From Blattamonas nauphoetae (lineage: Eukaryota; Preaxostyla; Oxymonadida): a stretch of 64,000 bases of DNA. The position numbers were made by a program, and so were the translations under genes. The DNA is taken from assembly GCA_033064195.1 (NCBI GenBank), contig JARBJD010000285.1, positions 1 through 64,000 of the forward strand, written 5' to 3'. Positions 31,285-43,169 of the stretch are shown here, in pieces. Within the stretch, counting starts at the first letter, position 1, and every line of letters begins with the position of its first letter. A model generated the notes under the pieces. That model was not told where the DNA came from, made no database searches, and saw only the letters and a program-made list of their open reading frames with translations.

Positions 31285-32332
31285 TCAAGAAAAGGAACTG
31301 CAATACAGTTCGAGAATATCGTCATTGTACTGTTCGAACGTGGAATCCACTTCGCCGTACAAAAGACCCAGCGATTCAGCCATTTCCTAACAATCAACGA
31401 AACAGACAACATCAAACACAGAAAAGAATACAATCCAATCGCAACACTTCGAAAACAATTGAATGGTCAAAAAGAGAGAACGTCTCATCCAAACCTTTCC
31501 TGCTCCGATCGGCACTTCTCGCGGTCGGTCATGGGACGATGTGTGTTCAACCAACATTCGGAGGATTGAGGGGCTCAGATGGATGTCGGCCTCTTCCAAC
31601 CATCTTTGAATATTTCTGAAGGTTGTTCTGAATCAGCAAGCAATGAGTCGAGTGGATTTGACGACGATAATCAGAACAAAATTGATAAAGAAAACTCAAA
31701 AGTGAACAATAGTGACAGGAGAAACAACAAAACCAGAACTAACACAAAAATGACAAGAAAGGGAGAGGTTTCAACATACTCAATCATTGGATTGTATGCA
31801 ACGAGCAGAACGGACGTCCCACGGAAATAAGATGGAGAAATGGTTCCAAATCGACTGTAGGAACTGGCATCCCACTAACATCATGAATATATGAAAAAGA
31901 GTTCATCACCAAACGGAAATCGAAAAAATGAAGAATAATTCAGGGAGGACAAAGAAAATGAACGCTGGATTTTCAAACGATTTGGAATTTCACTTTCTCC
32001 TCATCTGTTTGAACAGTACGGATAACCTGAATAACAAAAACACGTGAAGAGAGCCAAAAAACGACCATAATAGAGAATTTGCAGAGAGATAGAGAGAAGC
32101 AAACGAAGTCGATTCCGATTCCAGAAACGTAATACCGTGAGTGGGCCTTGACAGACAAAAGCCAAACAAAAGTGAATAGAAAGGCAGTGATCAAACAAAA
32201 TGAGCTTGAAGGTTACGACCCTTTGAGTCATAGTCACCGAGAATGAGAATCTTCGCAACGCGCTGTGGATCAAATAGAAGCAGACAGAGAACGATGAGAT
32301 GACATAAAAACAAGTGAGACATCGTATTCCAT
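31285..32332 (-). CDS. Rab-like small GTPase with all nucleotide-binding motifs degraded, seven exons
   Basis: Exons 32332-32312, 32262-32197, 32146-32105, 32026-31979, 31874-31780, 31627-31495 and 31386-31285; every phase agrees, giving 168 residues. The scaffold is plainly Rab: MEYDVSL-RVAKILILGDYDSKG, YYVSGIGIDFVIRT, EEKVKFQI-WDASSYSRFGTI, SYFRGTSVLLVAYN, NIQRWLEEADIHL, PIGAGKEMAESLGLLY. The P-loop GDSGVGKS is GDYDSKGR, the G3 motif DTAGQE is DASSYS, the G4 motif NKxD is replaced by EHTSSHD, and the G5 SAK is replaced by VDS. The C-terminus ends YCSSFS without a double-cysteine prenylation site. It should therefore not bind GTP normally and may act as a scaffold, or be drifting. Intact splicing and frame argue against a dead gene. 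Introns are 49-152 nt. Confidence 0.85.
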
Positions 32333-32538
32333 GTTTGGAGATGAACAGACAATGATTCTTCGGAGGGATGATTTGAGAATGTTTAATCATGGTTGGATCA
32401 GTGAGATGACGTTTTGTCCTGTTTCAATGACGAAAATAACCATCCGATGGACATGCAGTACTTTTTAACAACCAGTTTTCTCGTTTGTGCTGTATTTTAC
32501 TCGTGTTTGAAGCAAAATAAAGAGACGAATGAAATGTT

Positions 32539-33782
32539 TCATCCCAAAGGGATTCCAGTTCCTGGAAAGGTCACATTTGACTTCTTCAACTCTCCCCAAA
32601 ACGTGATCTCAATCGGAACATCCTTCGAGAAGTATCCAGCATCGATAGCAAAGACGAGAGGGACAGGAATGTTGATGAAGTGATTCGGCTGTTGGACACT
32701 GTCGATGAAGAAGTGGAGTGTCCTCTTCTCCAAATCAGACTCTACCCACAGCTCCTGCCCTTTCTTCGGTTCAGCGTTCTGAGCAAGGTACTGCCGACCT
32801 GAAATGAGATATCCTTTCCAGTTCATCATCGCTGCTTTTGGTGAATCGGACACATCTGCTTTGAAGTAGTTAGGATACTCGGCAGCGTCACACACACCAA
32901 TCACTGAAAGAAGGATGATGATGAATGGAGGAGTGACAAACTGACAAATTCGCCGATAGTTTTGATGGACAGTCGATGAATGCCTTTCGAGACAGGTTGT
33001 GTGAAGCAACCAGCCCAGCTGTTGTCGGAATTGATTCGTGTGACTGTCGACCCTCTCACTCTGAAGTGGTCTGGACTGAAGGCGACGATGCAATCATTCG
33101 ATTCAATCCATCTCGCGCAAGTGTCTAGTTGATCTCTCATTCCTTCCATCGTCCTCTGCATTTCGGTCACTCGTTTTTCACTCTCTCCACGAAGTCTCTC
33201 GCACTCACGTTGGATCTGCTCCTTCTCTTGTTCCAGCTGGGCGAATTTTCTTTCTGATTCGAAAAGCTTCGCATGAAGTTGGAGATTATCCTGGTAGAGA
33301 CTGGTTTTCATTGTTTCTGATTTTTTGAGCTTCGCTTCAAGTATGTCTATCTCGACCAGGACGTACCGTCCTTCTTCAATTGATTCCAACGATGTCAAGC
33401 ATTGGCTTGCACCTCGTTTGATTTTTGGGTCGAGGGAGGGAGATTGGGAGAGTTGGGAGAGAGAAGAGTGGAGGAGTCGCTTGTTCGGAAGTGGAGTGTG
33501 GGAATCGAAGCACTCGTCCAGAATCGTCATCATTCGTTGAAGCAGTTGCGACAGCACTTCATTGTCTTGTTTTGTTGGTTGTGATTGGATGTGGGTTGTG
33601 AGGAGAGTGGGAATGTGGAACCATTGGAAAGAGTTAACTTTGTTTCTTGGATGGACAGACGAATCACTCAGCCACTCCAACACAGATTCGATTGTTGGAT
33701 GATTCTGGAGAAATGAGGAATGAGGGATAAAACGAGATTGGAATGATGATGAAGAGAAAAAACACGACACAAACTGTTTCAT
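32539..33782 (-). CDS. Coiled-coil protein with C-terminal SPRY-like beta domain
   Basis: Exons 33782-32942 and 32903-32539 with a 39-nt phase-1 intron (GTTTGT...CAG) give 401 residues. Residues 1-150 are helical (TIESVLEWLSDSSVH, LSQLLQRMMTILDEC). Residues about 155-235 are a coiled coil (LEQEKEQIQRECERLRGESE). The rest is a beta-sandwich resembling SPRY/B30.2-type domains, with CIVAFSPDHFRVRGSTVTRI, GIHRLSIKTIGEFVMIGVCD, KRTLHFFIDSVQQPNHFI and IPVPLVFAIDAGY. This architecture is common in the suggested host lineage; the ligand is unknown. No signal peptide. Confidence 0.8.
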
Positions 33783-35248
33783 CTTTTCCGTCGATTGTCG
33801 AGAGATTCTGAAGACATCATGATAGGAAAAAGGGAAATCGGAAAGGAGGGAGAACTACGATGGAGAGGGAAATTTTTCTACCTGACAAGGTTCTGTAAAC
33901 ATCTCGAATGGAATCGATCGTGCCATAACACAGAATTCTCTCATCTTAACCTGCTCGGAAACGCCATCTCTGTCGTCACTATGACGATGTAAATTCCATT
34001 TTTTCATTCTCGTTATACCTGTGTGACAGAGTTTTTTCGATGTCAAAATGTCAATAATTTTTGTCTATGGGAATTGATCACAATATGATCTTGTCAAGCT
34101 CTCGGATTGTACCCTGGGTAGTTGGAAACATGTTAAAATCTCATTTTCCTTCGATTTGGAAAGCTGTTCCGGTAGAAACAGATGTGATTGTGCAACTCCT
34201 GAAGTTGAACAAGCAATGTTAAAAAAGACATAATAAGACCGTTTGTCGAGATATATCTCAAAGAAGATGCCAAAAAGCAGGTTGATGATTCAATCGTGTG
34301 AAAGTCGGATCAAGACTGTTGGGACAAGAGAGATGGTATGATTGGATCACAACTATCACTTATACATCATTGAAGAGTCTAAGTCGGTTCACTGAACCAT
34401 GTGAAGCAAAAATCAACCTCGACATGGTGAGGAGGGGAGATGTGGACTCTCAACATGATGAACGATGAAAAAAGCGAGATACCACTGAAAAAGCAGGAAT
34501 TTGGTTTGAATCCCTGGTTTCCTGCAGATATCACTGGTTTTTGGTATGATAGTGAAACTCGTTGTACTGTAAAAGAACAGGGTGATCAACGGGAAAATAA
34601 TGAAGAAAAGTAGTCAAGAGAGCATACATATCTTGAGAATGTCGGTTGAATGAACATTCAGACGAATTAACTCGCAAATTCAAGAATCGAGGATGATGTT
34701 TTGTCAGAAGCACGTGTGGAATGGGGATTGAACAAATTTAAGTCTGCTTTGAAAAAGAAATGGTGTCGATTCTGTGTGCATTTGTGAAAAAAAGCAAATT
34801 TGTGTCGTGTGGTTTTGTTCTTTGTAGGTAAATGATAGCATTCAGATGACCGGGATCCGATTTGCGATCGGTGTGAGAGTAATGACCAGAATCTGGGTGG
34901 TTTCCATGATTATGCTGTGAACAGGAAAATAGCAAACAGAATCATTCAAATCTTGTCGTAGAGGCACAGTGAGTCATCAAAAGATCGATTGTCTAAACCA
35001 GGATGAGATTGGGTTAAGTTCCTATTCACAGTGCACTGACGGACAACGGATTAGCGAAGAAATTTGACAGAAGAACATAAATTGCCTTTTCAGCATGTGG
35101 ATCAGGATCATCCCATGAAACTCACAGACTGATTTTCAATCGCGCTAGTAGGCAGCAAGTTCCAACACTTACCACATTAAACAGGATTAAGGACACAGAA
35201 CTGTCGGTTTACCTTCGAATTGGCCTCATTATCGACTTAGTCAAAGAA
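33783..35248. other. 1.5-kb stretch with no assignable gene
   Basis: AT-rich, with short open frames on both strands and no motif. A coding-like stretch just before 35249 (ELSVYLRIGLIIDLVKE) is open and may be part of the next gene. Otherwise I see nothing. Confidence 0.4.
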
Positions 35249-36692
35249 ATGAGAAAAGATCTCGAACCCACAAACAAAAAGTCCAATGTCATGGCAGTCA
35301 ACGCTTTTTCTAAAAAACAGGTCTGTCATGTCAAGTCAGACAGGTATAATTCTCGTCCACAAACTGCTGTTGGTCTCTCGTTTGATTCCTCAGCAACAGC
35401 TCCCACGTCGGGAGTGGCTGAGCAACAACACAATCCAGAGTTTTTCTCCTCTCTTTGCTCTTCATCCTTTCGTCACTTCTCACAGAATGCCAGAGGCGTG
35501 GAAACAACCCCAACAAGAATTCTCGTTCTGGTGACAAGGGTCTGGCCATATTCCCGTTCTAAACTCCAATTTCCCTCCTTCTTTCTTCGTTTTTTCTGGG
35601 CAGGTGTTGATCGGCACATGTCGAACGATGGACAGAGTGGAAATTACACGATTGATCCTCGGAAGAAGAACGCCATCGCAATCATTCGGTTCTCAGCCGA
35701 ATCCAAAAGCGGAAGCTCCCCAAAAGCAAAGCCCGCAATCACTCAAACCTGTGCTTGATTGAAATGGTCTGTCTTTTGTGTTTTTGTGATGTTTTCGACA
35801 GCTCTTCAAGTCGACGAGAATCCTCCCGTTTTCGACGCCGACCCAAGTTTCCTGGAATATGTGGAGGAGATCACAGGAGGGTGTGGATGTAGCACGCTTC
35901 TTATTGCTGAAATCTCGTCTCCTAATTCTCATCTTTGTCCTCCCACTTTTTCTCCTCTCCCATCATCTCTCCTCTCTTCTGATCCTCACCCTCCCCTCCC
36001 CCCTCTCCTCTCTCCTCTCAGCCACTTCCCGCATGTCCTCGCCCCGCCTGGCTCGCGTGGCCCGTTCAACGTTGGACTTGTCGACCGTCACCAGAAAGAC
36101 CTGCCTTCGCCGCCCAAAGATCCGTTCGCAGGCGGCGGATACAGTTTGTGAGGGGAAGGGTTTGACGAGGGGGAAACAGGGAAGAAAGGGAAGAAGGGAC
36201 AGCCAGCGCCGAAGGTGACAGTGACCCCACTCCCCCAGCAGGACACACCGGCGCTGTCCGAGCTGCAGGGCGGCACGTTTATTGTTCAGGCGAGGTTCAC
36301 AGACACCAACACAACACACAAGTTCACGATGCGAGAGGGGTCGACACTCGGTGACTTGGAGCGGGAGATTGTGTATGTGCTTTGGTTGGGTGTTGTTGTT
36401 GTGTTTTTGGCGATGAATAGCGACAGAGATGGTGGTAATGCATTGTTCAGTTCTGTTTTCTTATTCTTGGGACTTAAATTGATCTCTGTTTTCTCACCTC
36501 TCTTTTCTCTTCTTTCCAAATGATGATGTCGTTCTCGTTCTCTTTTTCTGCTGTTTCAGTACTCTCCTTCAGACGAAGAAAGTGGACATCAGCCAACCAT
36601 TCCCTCGCGTAGTTTTCTCGGCTGGAGACAGAAAGAAGACTCTGGCGGAACTGAACCTGAAGAATGCTTCAGTGATTGTAAAAGTGGTGTAG
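35249..36692 (+). CDS. p47/Shp1-type SEP-UBX cofactor of Cdc48/p97, eight exons
   Basis: Exons 35249-35320, 35394-35439, 35486-35539, 35604-35750, 35802-35880, 36022-36143, 36180-36372 and 36560-36692; phases agree and give 281 residues. The SEP domain spans roughly residues 130-175 (PFNVGLVDRHQKDLPSPPKD, PFAGGGY). The UBX domain is residues about 198-281 (TFIVQARFTDTNTTHKF, GSTLGDLEREIV, then QPFPRVVFSAGDRKKTLAEL), with the FPR loop that binds the N-domain of p97. The N-terminal UBA expected in p47 is not recognisable, so the protein may bind cargo differently or the 5' end is incomplete; the frame is open upstream of 35249. The 36-nt intron at 36144-36179 is among the shortest in the window. 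Donors include GTCTGT, GTCTGG, GTTTGT and GTATGT. Confidence 0.8.
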
Positions 36693-37129
36693 GAGTGATT
36701 CGCACGTCATTTAGTGTTGATTTGTCAGAGACGAGATGTTTCAATGCAAACATGGGTCGATCTTGATTTAATCGTTAATTCTATGATGCAAGTCGTTCTC
36801 TTTCTTCTTGTCGAAGTTTTTGCATCATCCCCCTCAACTTCTCAATCACTCCATCCAACATCCTCATCAAATGCCGAACCAACAGCATTTGCATGCATTA
36901 TACTGCCCGACACGACGTCCTGATCCGGCTGTAAAACGGATGTATTTTTCTGAATAGAGGCACAATGTGGTTCAATTTTCTATGAATACTAATTTTGAGA
37001 GTTAGACACAGTTTGACAATAAAGTAGAAACCAAAAAATTCTGTGTGACGCGAAAACTGTAAAATAAAAAAATGATGGTCATGATGTTCGCGACATGACA
37101 TCTGATCCACTTCATCCAGCTCGACCACT
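36693..37129. other. Intergenic region between p47-like gene and transposon
   Basis: No gene recognised. The segment up to about 37129 probably includes the 3' end of the following Tc1-type element, but I could not find its inverted termini. Confidence 0.4.
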
Positions 37130-38135
37130 CTAATATTTCGTCATTTTTCCTTCACGAGAGTAACACTCGAGGAGGCGGTCACCGTATGAGAGAACGATGT
37201 TGTCGATACTTTCTTGTGGGATCGATTTCCAGCATCTCACGATTGCTTTCCGCAGTGAGTCAATTGTGTCATAAACTTCGAAATTCTCATATAATTTGGT
37301 AGTGAGCATTGCCCAGACGTGTTCAATTGGGTTCAAGTCGCTAGAGAGAGGTGGAAGGAATTTGTGACTGATATTCGCCAATTCAATTCGGGGAAGTTCC
37401 GTTTTATTCTTGTGCCAACCCGCATTATCGCTCAGAAGGACCCGTGTGTCGAGTGGAGGGTCCATCTGAGCGTTTGTGAGTCCGTTGATGGGCATCTGTG
37501 TAGATTCTGCCGTTGATGTTCTCTTCTGTGATGAAGAGATTGCTTTTGAACCCAACTCCAACACATCCCCAAATGTTGAGTTTGATTGGATGAGCGCGTG
37601 ATTCTGATTCGGGTCGTTGTTTGTCTTTCTCACTTAATGACCGGTAATACTTATCTGGTCCTCTCCCTCTCACAGTTTTCTCGTCGTCAAATAGACACAG
37701 GTCAGGAAGATAGCCTTTTGAAAGAGTCTCTTTGGCGAAGTCGAATCTGTTTTTGATGTGGTGTGGTTGGAAGGGGGGAACTTTATGATGTTTGTGGAGA
37801 CCTATTTTGTTTGCTTTCAGGAAGCGTTGGAAGGAACGGTCGGATCCTGGCAATTTGAGATCTCTTTTCAATTGGATTGCGGAGCTGTATGTTTTGTTCT
37901 TGATCGCAAGCTGGACATTTTTGAGTGTTTTGTTGGGATAGAGGTGTGACTGGGGTTTATGATTCACAACTCGCGGTCGATCGGTGACGATGAGAGTGTG
38001 AGAGTACTTTGAGACTGTGTTGACAGAGACTTTCAGATGGCGAGCTGTTTCATTTCTTCCTTTGCCTTTCCTTCGTTCTTTCTGAATCTTTCTTTGATTC
38101 GACAGAGACAATCTTGGAACCATTGTTGAGCGCAA
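37130..38135 (-). pseudogene. Tc1-type transposase, one frameshift
   Basis: Two overlapping minus-strand frames (38135-37425 and 37633-37130) together cover a Tc1-like transposase. The first has a helix-turn-helix region (NETARHLKVSVNTVSKY) and the first catalytic Asp (CLFDDEKTVRGRG). The second has LLSDNAGWHKN (second Asp) and LSSDLNPIEHVWAML (catalytic Glu), so the family is DDE with 'NPIEHVW'. The frame changes once near 37530-37560. Terminal repeats were not found, so the element is probably a remnant. Confidence 0.85.
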
Positions 38136-38419
38136 TCAGAGGCGAATCACGTGCAGGGCTTTCCACCCATGGAGCCGACTTGCTCAGTTTGTTCAGATTT
38201 AAGATTTTTCATGTTGATATAATTCTGACGAACATTTTCCTTGGAGCCTTTGTCATAACTTCATCTTGGTGGAGAGATCCGGCTTTGATCACATCCCCAT
38301 ACTTTTCTCAGATATTCCATTCTTGCTCTTTTCACATTCTAGTCACACCACAATCAGATGTAGATTCATGAAGTGATTTAAGAGAAATTGCTGGAAAACA
38401 ATGTGTGAGGAAGTGGATA
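38136..38419. other. Spacer
   Basis: No feature recognised between the transposase and the minisatellite. Confidence 0.4.
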
Positions 38420-39720
38420 CGAGAAGATTGGGAGTGGGAGCGGACGGAGTCGATGATGATCGAGAGCGGGAGCGGACGGAGACGATGACGATCGTGAGTG
38501 GAAGCGGACGGAGTCGATGATCGTGAGTGGAAGCGGACGGAGACGGTGACGATCGTGTGCGGGAGCGGACGGAGTCGACGATGATCGTGTGTGGGAGCGG
38601 ACGGAGTCGATGATGATCGTGAGTGGGAGCGGACGGAGTCGATGATGATCGTGTGTGGGAGCGGACGGAGTCGATGATGATCGTGTGTGGGAGCGGACGG
38701 AGTCGATGATGATCGTGTGTGGGAGCGGACGGAGTCGATGATGATCGTGTGTGGGAGCGGACGGAGTCGATGATGATCGTGTGGGAGCGGACGGAGTCGA
38801 TGATGATCGTGAGTGGGAGCGGACGGAGTCGATGATGATCGTGTGTGGGAGCGGACGGAGTCGATGATGATCGTGAGTGGGAGCGGACGGAGTCGATGAT
38901 GATCGTGAGTGGGAGCGGACGGAGTCGATGATGATCGTGAGTGGGAGCGGACGGAGTCGATGATGATCGTGTGTGGGAGCGGACGGAGTCGATGATGATC
39001 GTGTGTGGGAGCGGACGGAGTCGATGATGATCGTGTGTGGGAGCGGACGGAGTCGATGATGATCGTGTGTGGGAGCGGACGGAGTCGATGATGATCGTGA
39101 GTGGGAGCGGACGGAGTCGATGATGATCGTGTGTGGGAGCGGACGGAGTCGATGATGATCGTGAGTGGGAGCGGACGGAGTCGATGATGATCGTGTGTGG
39201 GAGCGGACGGAGTCGATGATGATCGTGTGGGAGCGGACGGAGTCGATGATGATCGTGAGTGGGAGCGGACGGAGTCGATGATGATCGTGTGGGAGCGGAC
39301 GGAGTCGATGATGATCGTGAGTGGGAGCGGACGGAGTCGATGATGATCGTGTGTGGGAGCGGACGGAGACGACGACGATCGTGAGTGGGAGCGTACGGAG
39401 TCGATGATGATCGTGAGTGGGAGCGGACGGAGACGACGACGATCGTGAGTGGGAGCGGACGGAGTCGATGATGATCGTGAGTGGGAGTGGACGGAGACGA
39501 CGACGATCGTGAGTGGGAGCGGACGGAGTCGATGATGATCGTGTGGGAGCGGACGGAGTCGATGATGATCGTGAGTGGGAGTGGACGGAGACGATGATGA
39601 TCGTGAGTGGGAGCGGACGGAGACGACGACGATCGTGAGTGGGAGTGGACGGAGACGATGATCGTGGGTGGGAGTGGACGGGGTCGATGATCGTGGGTGG
39701 GAGATGGAGTGAGATGATGA
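38420..39720. repeat. 30-bp minisatellite
   Basis: About 43 copies of a 30-bp unit related to 'gggagcggacggagtcgatg' + 'atgatcgtgt', with variants that drop 2-4 bases or replace 'tcgatgatg' by 'acgacgacg'. Because the unit is a multiple of three, frames stay open on both strands and give an artefactual long minus-strand reading rich in 'RSSSTPSAPTHD'. I do not call that a gene. Confidence 0.92.
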
Positions 39721-40034
39721 TAGTGAGCGGGAGATGGAGGGAGATGATGAGGCAGTCACATTCGATCTCAACGGTGAAGTCATTCGATATCTCGCTGTCT
39801 CATCGCCCTTCCTGTGGAGAGATCGCACGACGTTGTGAATGACGGCGAGATTGCATTGGACAGTTTCGACTCCACAACCTATTCTGTGTTCTGACAAAGC
39901 CCTTCCATCATGTCGAGTCGGAGTGAGGGTGAGACTGCCGAGATGCATCTGTACAAAGAATCACAAAAGAAAGAAGGACGAAGCGTCACTATCGCGACTC
40001 TCTCCCTCCACCCGAAGCGGCACGCTCATCATCA

Positions 40035-41501
40035 CTACGTCCTCTTTCCAAAAGCAGCCCGAACAGCTTTTGGATCACACCCACGTCGAGCAGCGAGCGT
40101 TTGATGGAAGTGTTGGCGTGTTTGACAGACGATCACACATTTGTGGCATCGTCCAATTGCATGACAATCGCTCTGATCCTGCACCTCGGCCACTATCCGC
40201 ACAATGATCTCGCCTGGTCCCATCTGGCAGATCGCTGGGGCCTCAGAGACGATGTTGTCCAAATTGAAAGAATCTGACCGCGTGTCGGTTTGTGCGTCCT
40301 TCCTCTGTTTCTCCTTTAGAGCCTCTTCTAGTGGGGCGACCGCTGTGTCAGCAAGTGTTTTCAGAACGGAAACAATGAATAACGACACGATCGCGTGGAG
40401 AGTGATCACACAAGTGGACTGTACGGCTGATTCCGTTTCAGCTCCCTCCTCATTTCCATCTATCTTATCCATAGTATGCGAGGGAGACGGAGCAGAGTGA
40501 ATTGTGGGTACAGCGTAGCCTTCCTCTAAAGGTGTGTCTGCTGCTTGTATATTGCACGCCGATCGTGGGCTGTTCAGAAGCACCACTCGCTCCATGCCGC
40601 TGTGGCCTTCTCCAGCTTGCTTGTGGTTTGATTCTGAATCAGAGTCTGAGGATGTGTTGGAGTCGGCCTCGCGTTGCATCAGAATCGAATAGCACACATG
40701 CGCCAGACACATCCGCTGCTTCTGTCCTCCGCTTAACTTTCGCCTGTGACCGCCAACGAACGTGTTCAGTCCGTCGGGCTTCGCTTTTTCATCCGTGTTG
40801 AAGCAGCATGCACGCACCACATACTCCAGCCTCGTCTTGTCCAACTCTGATCCATATAGATTGATGCTTCGCAGTGACGTGTCCTGCACAAATGGATCCT
40901 GTGGCATGAGCACGGCTTGGTCACCCACAAACCTTCTTCCTCCCCACGCGTCGTTTAGCCCTGTGAGCGCCGACAGAAGCAGTGGCTTCCTTCATCCCAA
41001 CGTCCCTACCAGCGCGCAGTATTCCCCGTGATTCAATGTCAGAGTGTTGTGTGGCATAGTTGATGGTGACGGAGTGTAGTGGTAGAGACCGAGAAGAGGA
41101 ACGGAGTCGAGTGAGGAAAGTTGGAGTTGTGAAGGATCAACCGAATTGTTATCTGGAATCCACGTGTTGTCATCATCGTCCTTCTTCATAAACGTCTTCA
41201 GACCATTCCACAAGACGAATGGGAGTCGTTTTGGGCATTGTTTCGAAGATAATCACGTCGACGAAGGGGGATTGCATTACTGCGTGCAGGCGGTAGCTGG
41301 GGATCAGATTTTCTCGAATCTCAAGATTTTCATACGTTGTTGCGATAATTGATCAGATTTCACCTCAAGTGCATCATGTGAGCGAATAATTCGTGAAAGT
41401 TGTTGAAACATCATCATGTCACGACACGATCTGATGATATACGTTTGGTCGACTAGACAGTCAATTCCTGATCTTTTTCCATTCGATTTGCAGTTCTGCA
41501 C
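40035..41501 (-). pseudogene. ABCC/MRP-type ABC transporter fragment
   Basis: Minus-strand pieces follow ABC order: a membrane-domain end (HDALEVKSDQLSQQRMKIL), the pre-Walker region (TLNHGEYCALVGTLG), VGDQAVLMPQDPFVQDTSLR (Q-loop), then GGHRRKLSGGQKQRMCLAH (ABC signature) and VVLLNSPRSACN in place of the Walker B 'LLDDPLSAVD'. The Walker A lysine region is interrupted by a stop just after GTLG, Walker B has lost its Asp pair, and an insertion of about 40 Ser/Asp/Glu-rich residues separates the signature from Walker B. It is a decayed first nucleotide-binding domain of a C-subfamily exporter. Confidence 0.8.
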
Positions 41502-43169
41502 GGTGATTTACTCCATTAATTCCAGTTTTCTCAAGCTGAAAAAGAGGGATCCTCCTTCTGCGTGGGTGTCTTAGTCTGTCCCTTCGATGTTGTAGAGGGT
41601 GCAGAACTTGATTGCATAGATGCAGACAGCATTTTACCGGTTACAGCCGTTCGTACAACATGTTAACTTCCAGTTAGTGACGTCGAACCCGCTTTGTCGG
41701 GCTGAGGTTTAGATGACTGCACAATCCGGACAGATGACATCAACATCGTCCAAATGGGACGTGATGATGTTGATTCAGTATTTTAAACGAGTGAACTAGA
41801 GAATCGGAACAGAGTTTGTTGGACATGGTGTTCAAGAAAGGGTCATTAGTATTACCACTCCTCCACTGTCTGGTGTGAAGGCGGTCATCCACCCATCCAA
41901 AAAGTTGCGTGTTCTCCAGTGTAGCAGATCCACTGCTCCCAAATCGGCATTGTCTTGGTCAAGTGAAGAGAGGAGAGCTGAGAACGATATGATCAAATAT
42001 AGCTGAATTCCTCCAGCAGATCAATTGCATAAAGGACAATCTTCCACGTCATCCTCCAACATGAAGAACAAGATGACCGAATCAAACAACTCAAGCCCAC
42101 TCTTCTTTCTCCCAATAACAGGAACACGAAGAAGAAACTCGATCTTCTCTCACATCCTCCGCAAACGTTAACAACTGCAGTGCATATTCATATCCCCCCT
42201 GTCTCCTCATAGCCTCATATTCAGTTTGACAGATCATGAGTCCCACTTTATTGTTCATTTGTTGTCCGCAGACTGGACAATCTCTATTTCACTTCACAGC
42301 TCTGTTTAAAACAAGAGATTTCTTAAGAATCTGAAGGGTCTTCAACAAACGAGCATTTTCATTTTTTCGTCCACTTCCAGAAAAGTATGGGTATTTTTGG
42401 AAAGCCCTGATCACGTGTCCTGTCGTTCTACGAATGTCCCCCAACTTTAGTATTTCACGTCATTCTCTTCTACTGTTCACTACAGTTCTTTCAAAAAAAT
42501 TCAGGAGATGTCTAACCCCGTGGAGTTGAAGTAAGTGAAAAAGGAACTCTCATCTCTCTCTTGTTCTGTCAAAAAACAAAAAATACAGCCGGATCAGGTC
42601 GTCGTGTCGGGCAGTATATCGAGCTCTTAAGTCCAACCACCGTGCAAGCTCATCTCTTTGGAAAGAACCTCGTGCTGGGAGAGTATTACTTTTCTATTCA
42701 TCTGGGTGATAATGAACCACATCGAATCAACCTGTGTAAATCTCAATGAAATGATGCAAATAATATATGAGCGTGGAAAAAAATCAAATTTTACTGAATT
42801 CAGATTTAGTTGTTGAGTACACATAAGAAAGGTGAATTTATAGATTTCAAGCCTGATCGCGCATGAAATGGCCTTTCTAAGATCAGCACATTTTTGCACA
42901 CTTTTTATTGCAAAACAAGTTCAAAGACAGGGAAAGGATGGAAAACAACAAAAAAAGAGGTCTCTATGTGAAACAATGGACAAAATACATCCATTAAAGA
43001 GAAAAATTGAAAAAACGTGAGATTTCAGAGTTGATCGTGACAACTTCTATGTTTTTATGAAATTGAAAAAAGTTCAGAAATGATGTATTTAGGGATGATA
43101 AACGAAGAAAGATAATTTTTTAGGAGAATTACTGCGTCAGTACGATTTTGTGACGCGAGGATTATTTCA
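41502..43169. other. 1.7-kb stretch without an assigned gene
   Basis: Contains a 62-codon plus-strand frame at 42561-42749 (RRVGQYIELLSPTTVQAHLF, FSIHLGDNEPHRINL) that looks coding but has no partner exon. The rest is AT-rich with no motif; part may be further ABC transporter remains. Confidence 0.4.

Noticed and set aside
37425-38135. Complete Tc1 transposase gene
   Set aside because: The frame changes before the second catalytic Asp and no terminal repeats were found.
38332-39948. 538-codon minus-strand frame rich in RSSSTPSAPTHD repeats
   Set aside because: It is produced by the 30-bp minisatellite, which keeps all frames open; no unique coding sequence or domain supports it.
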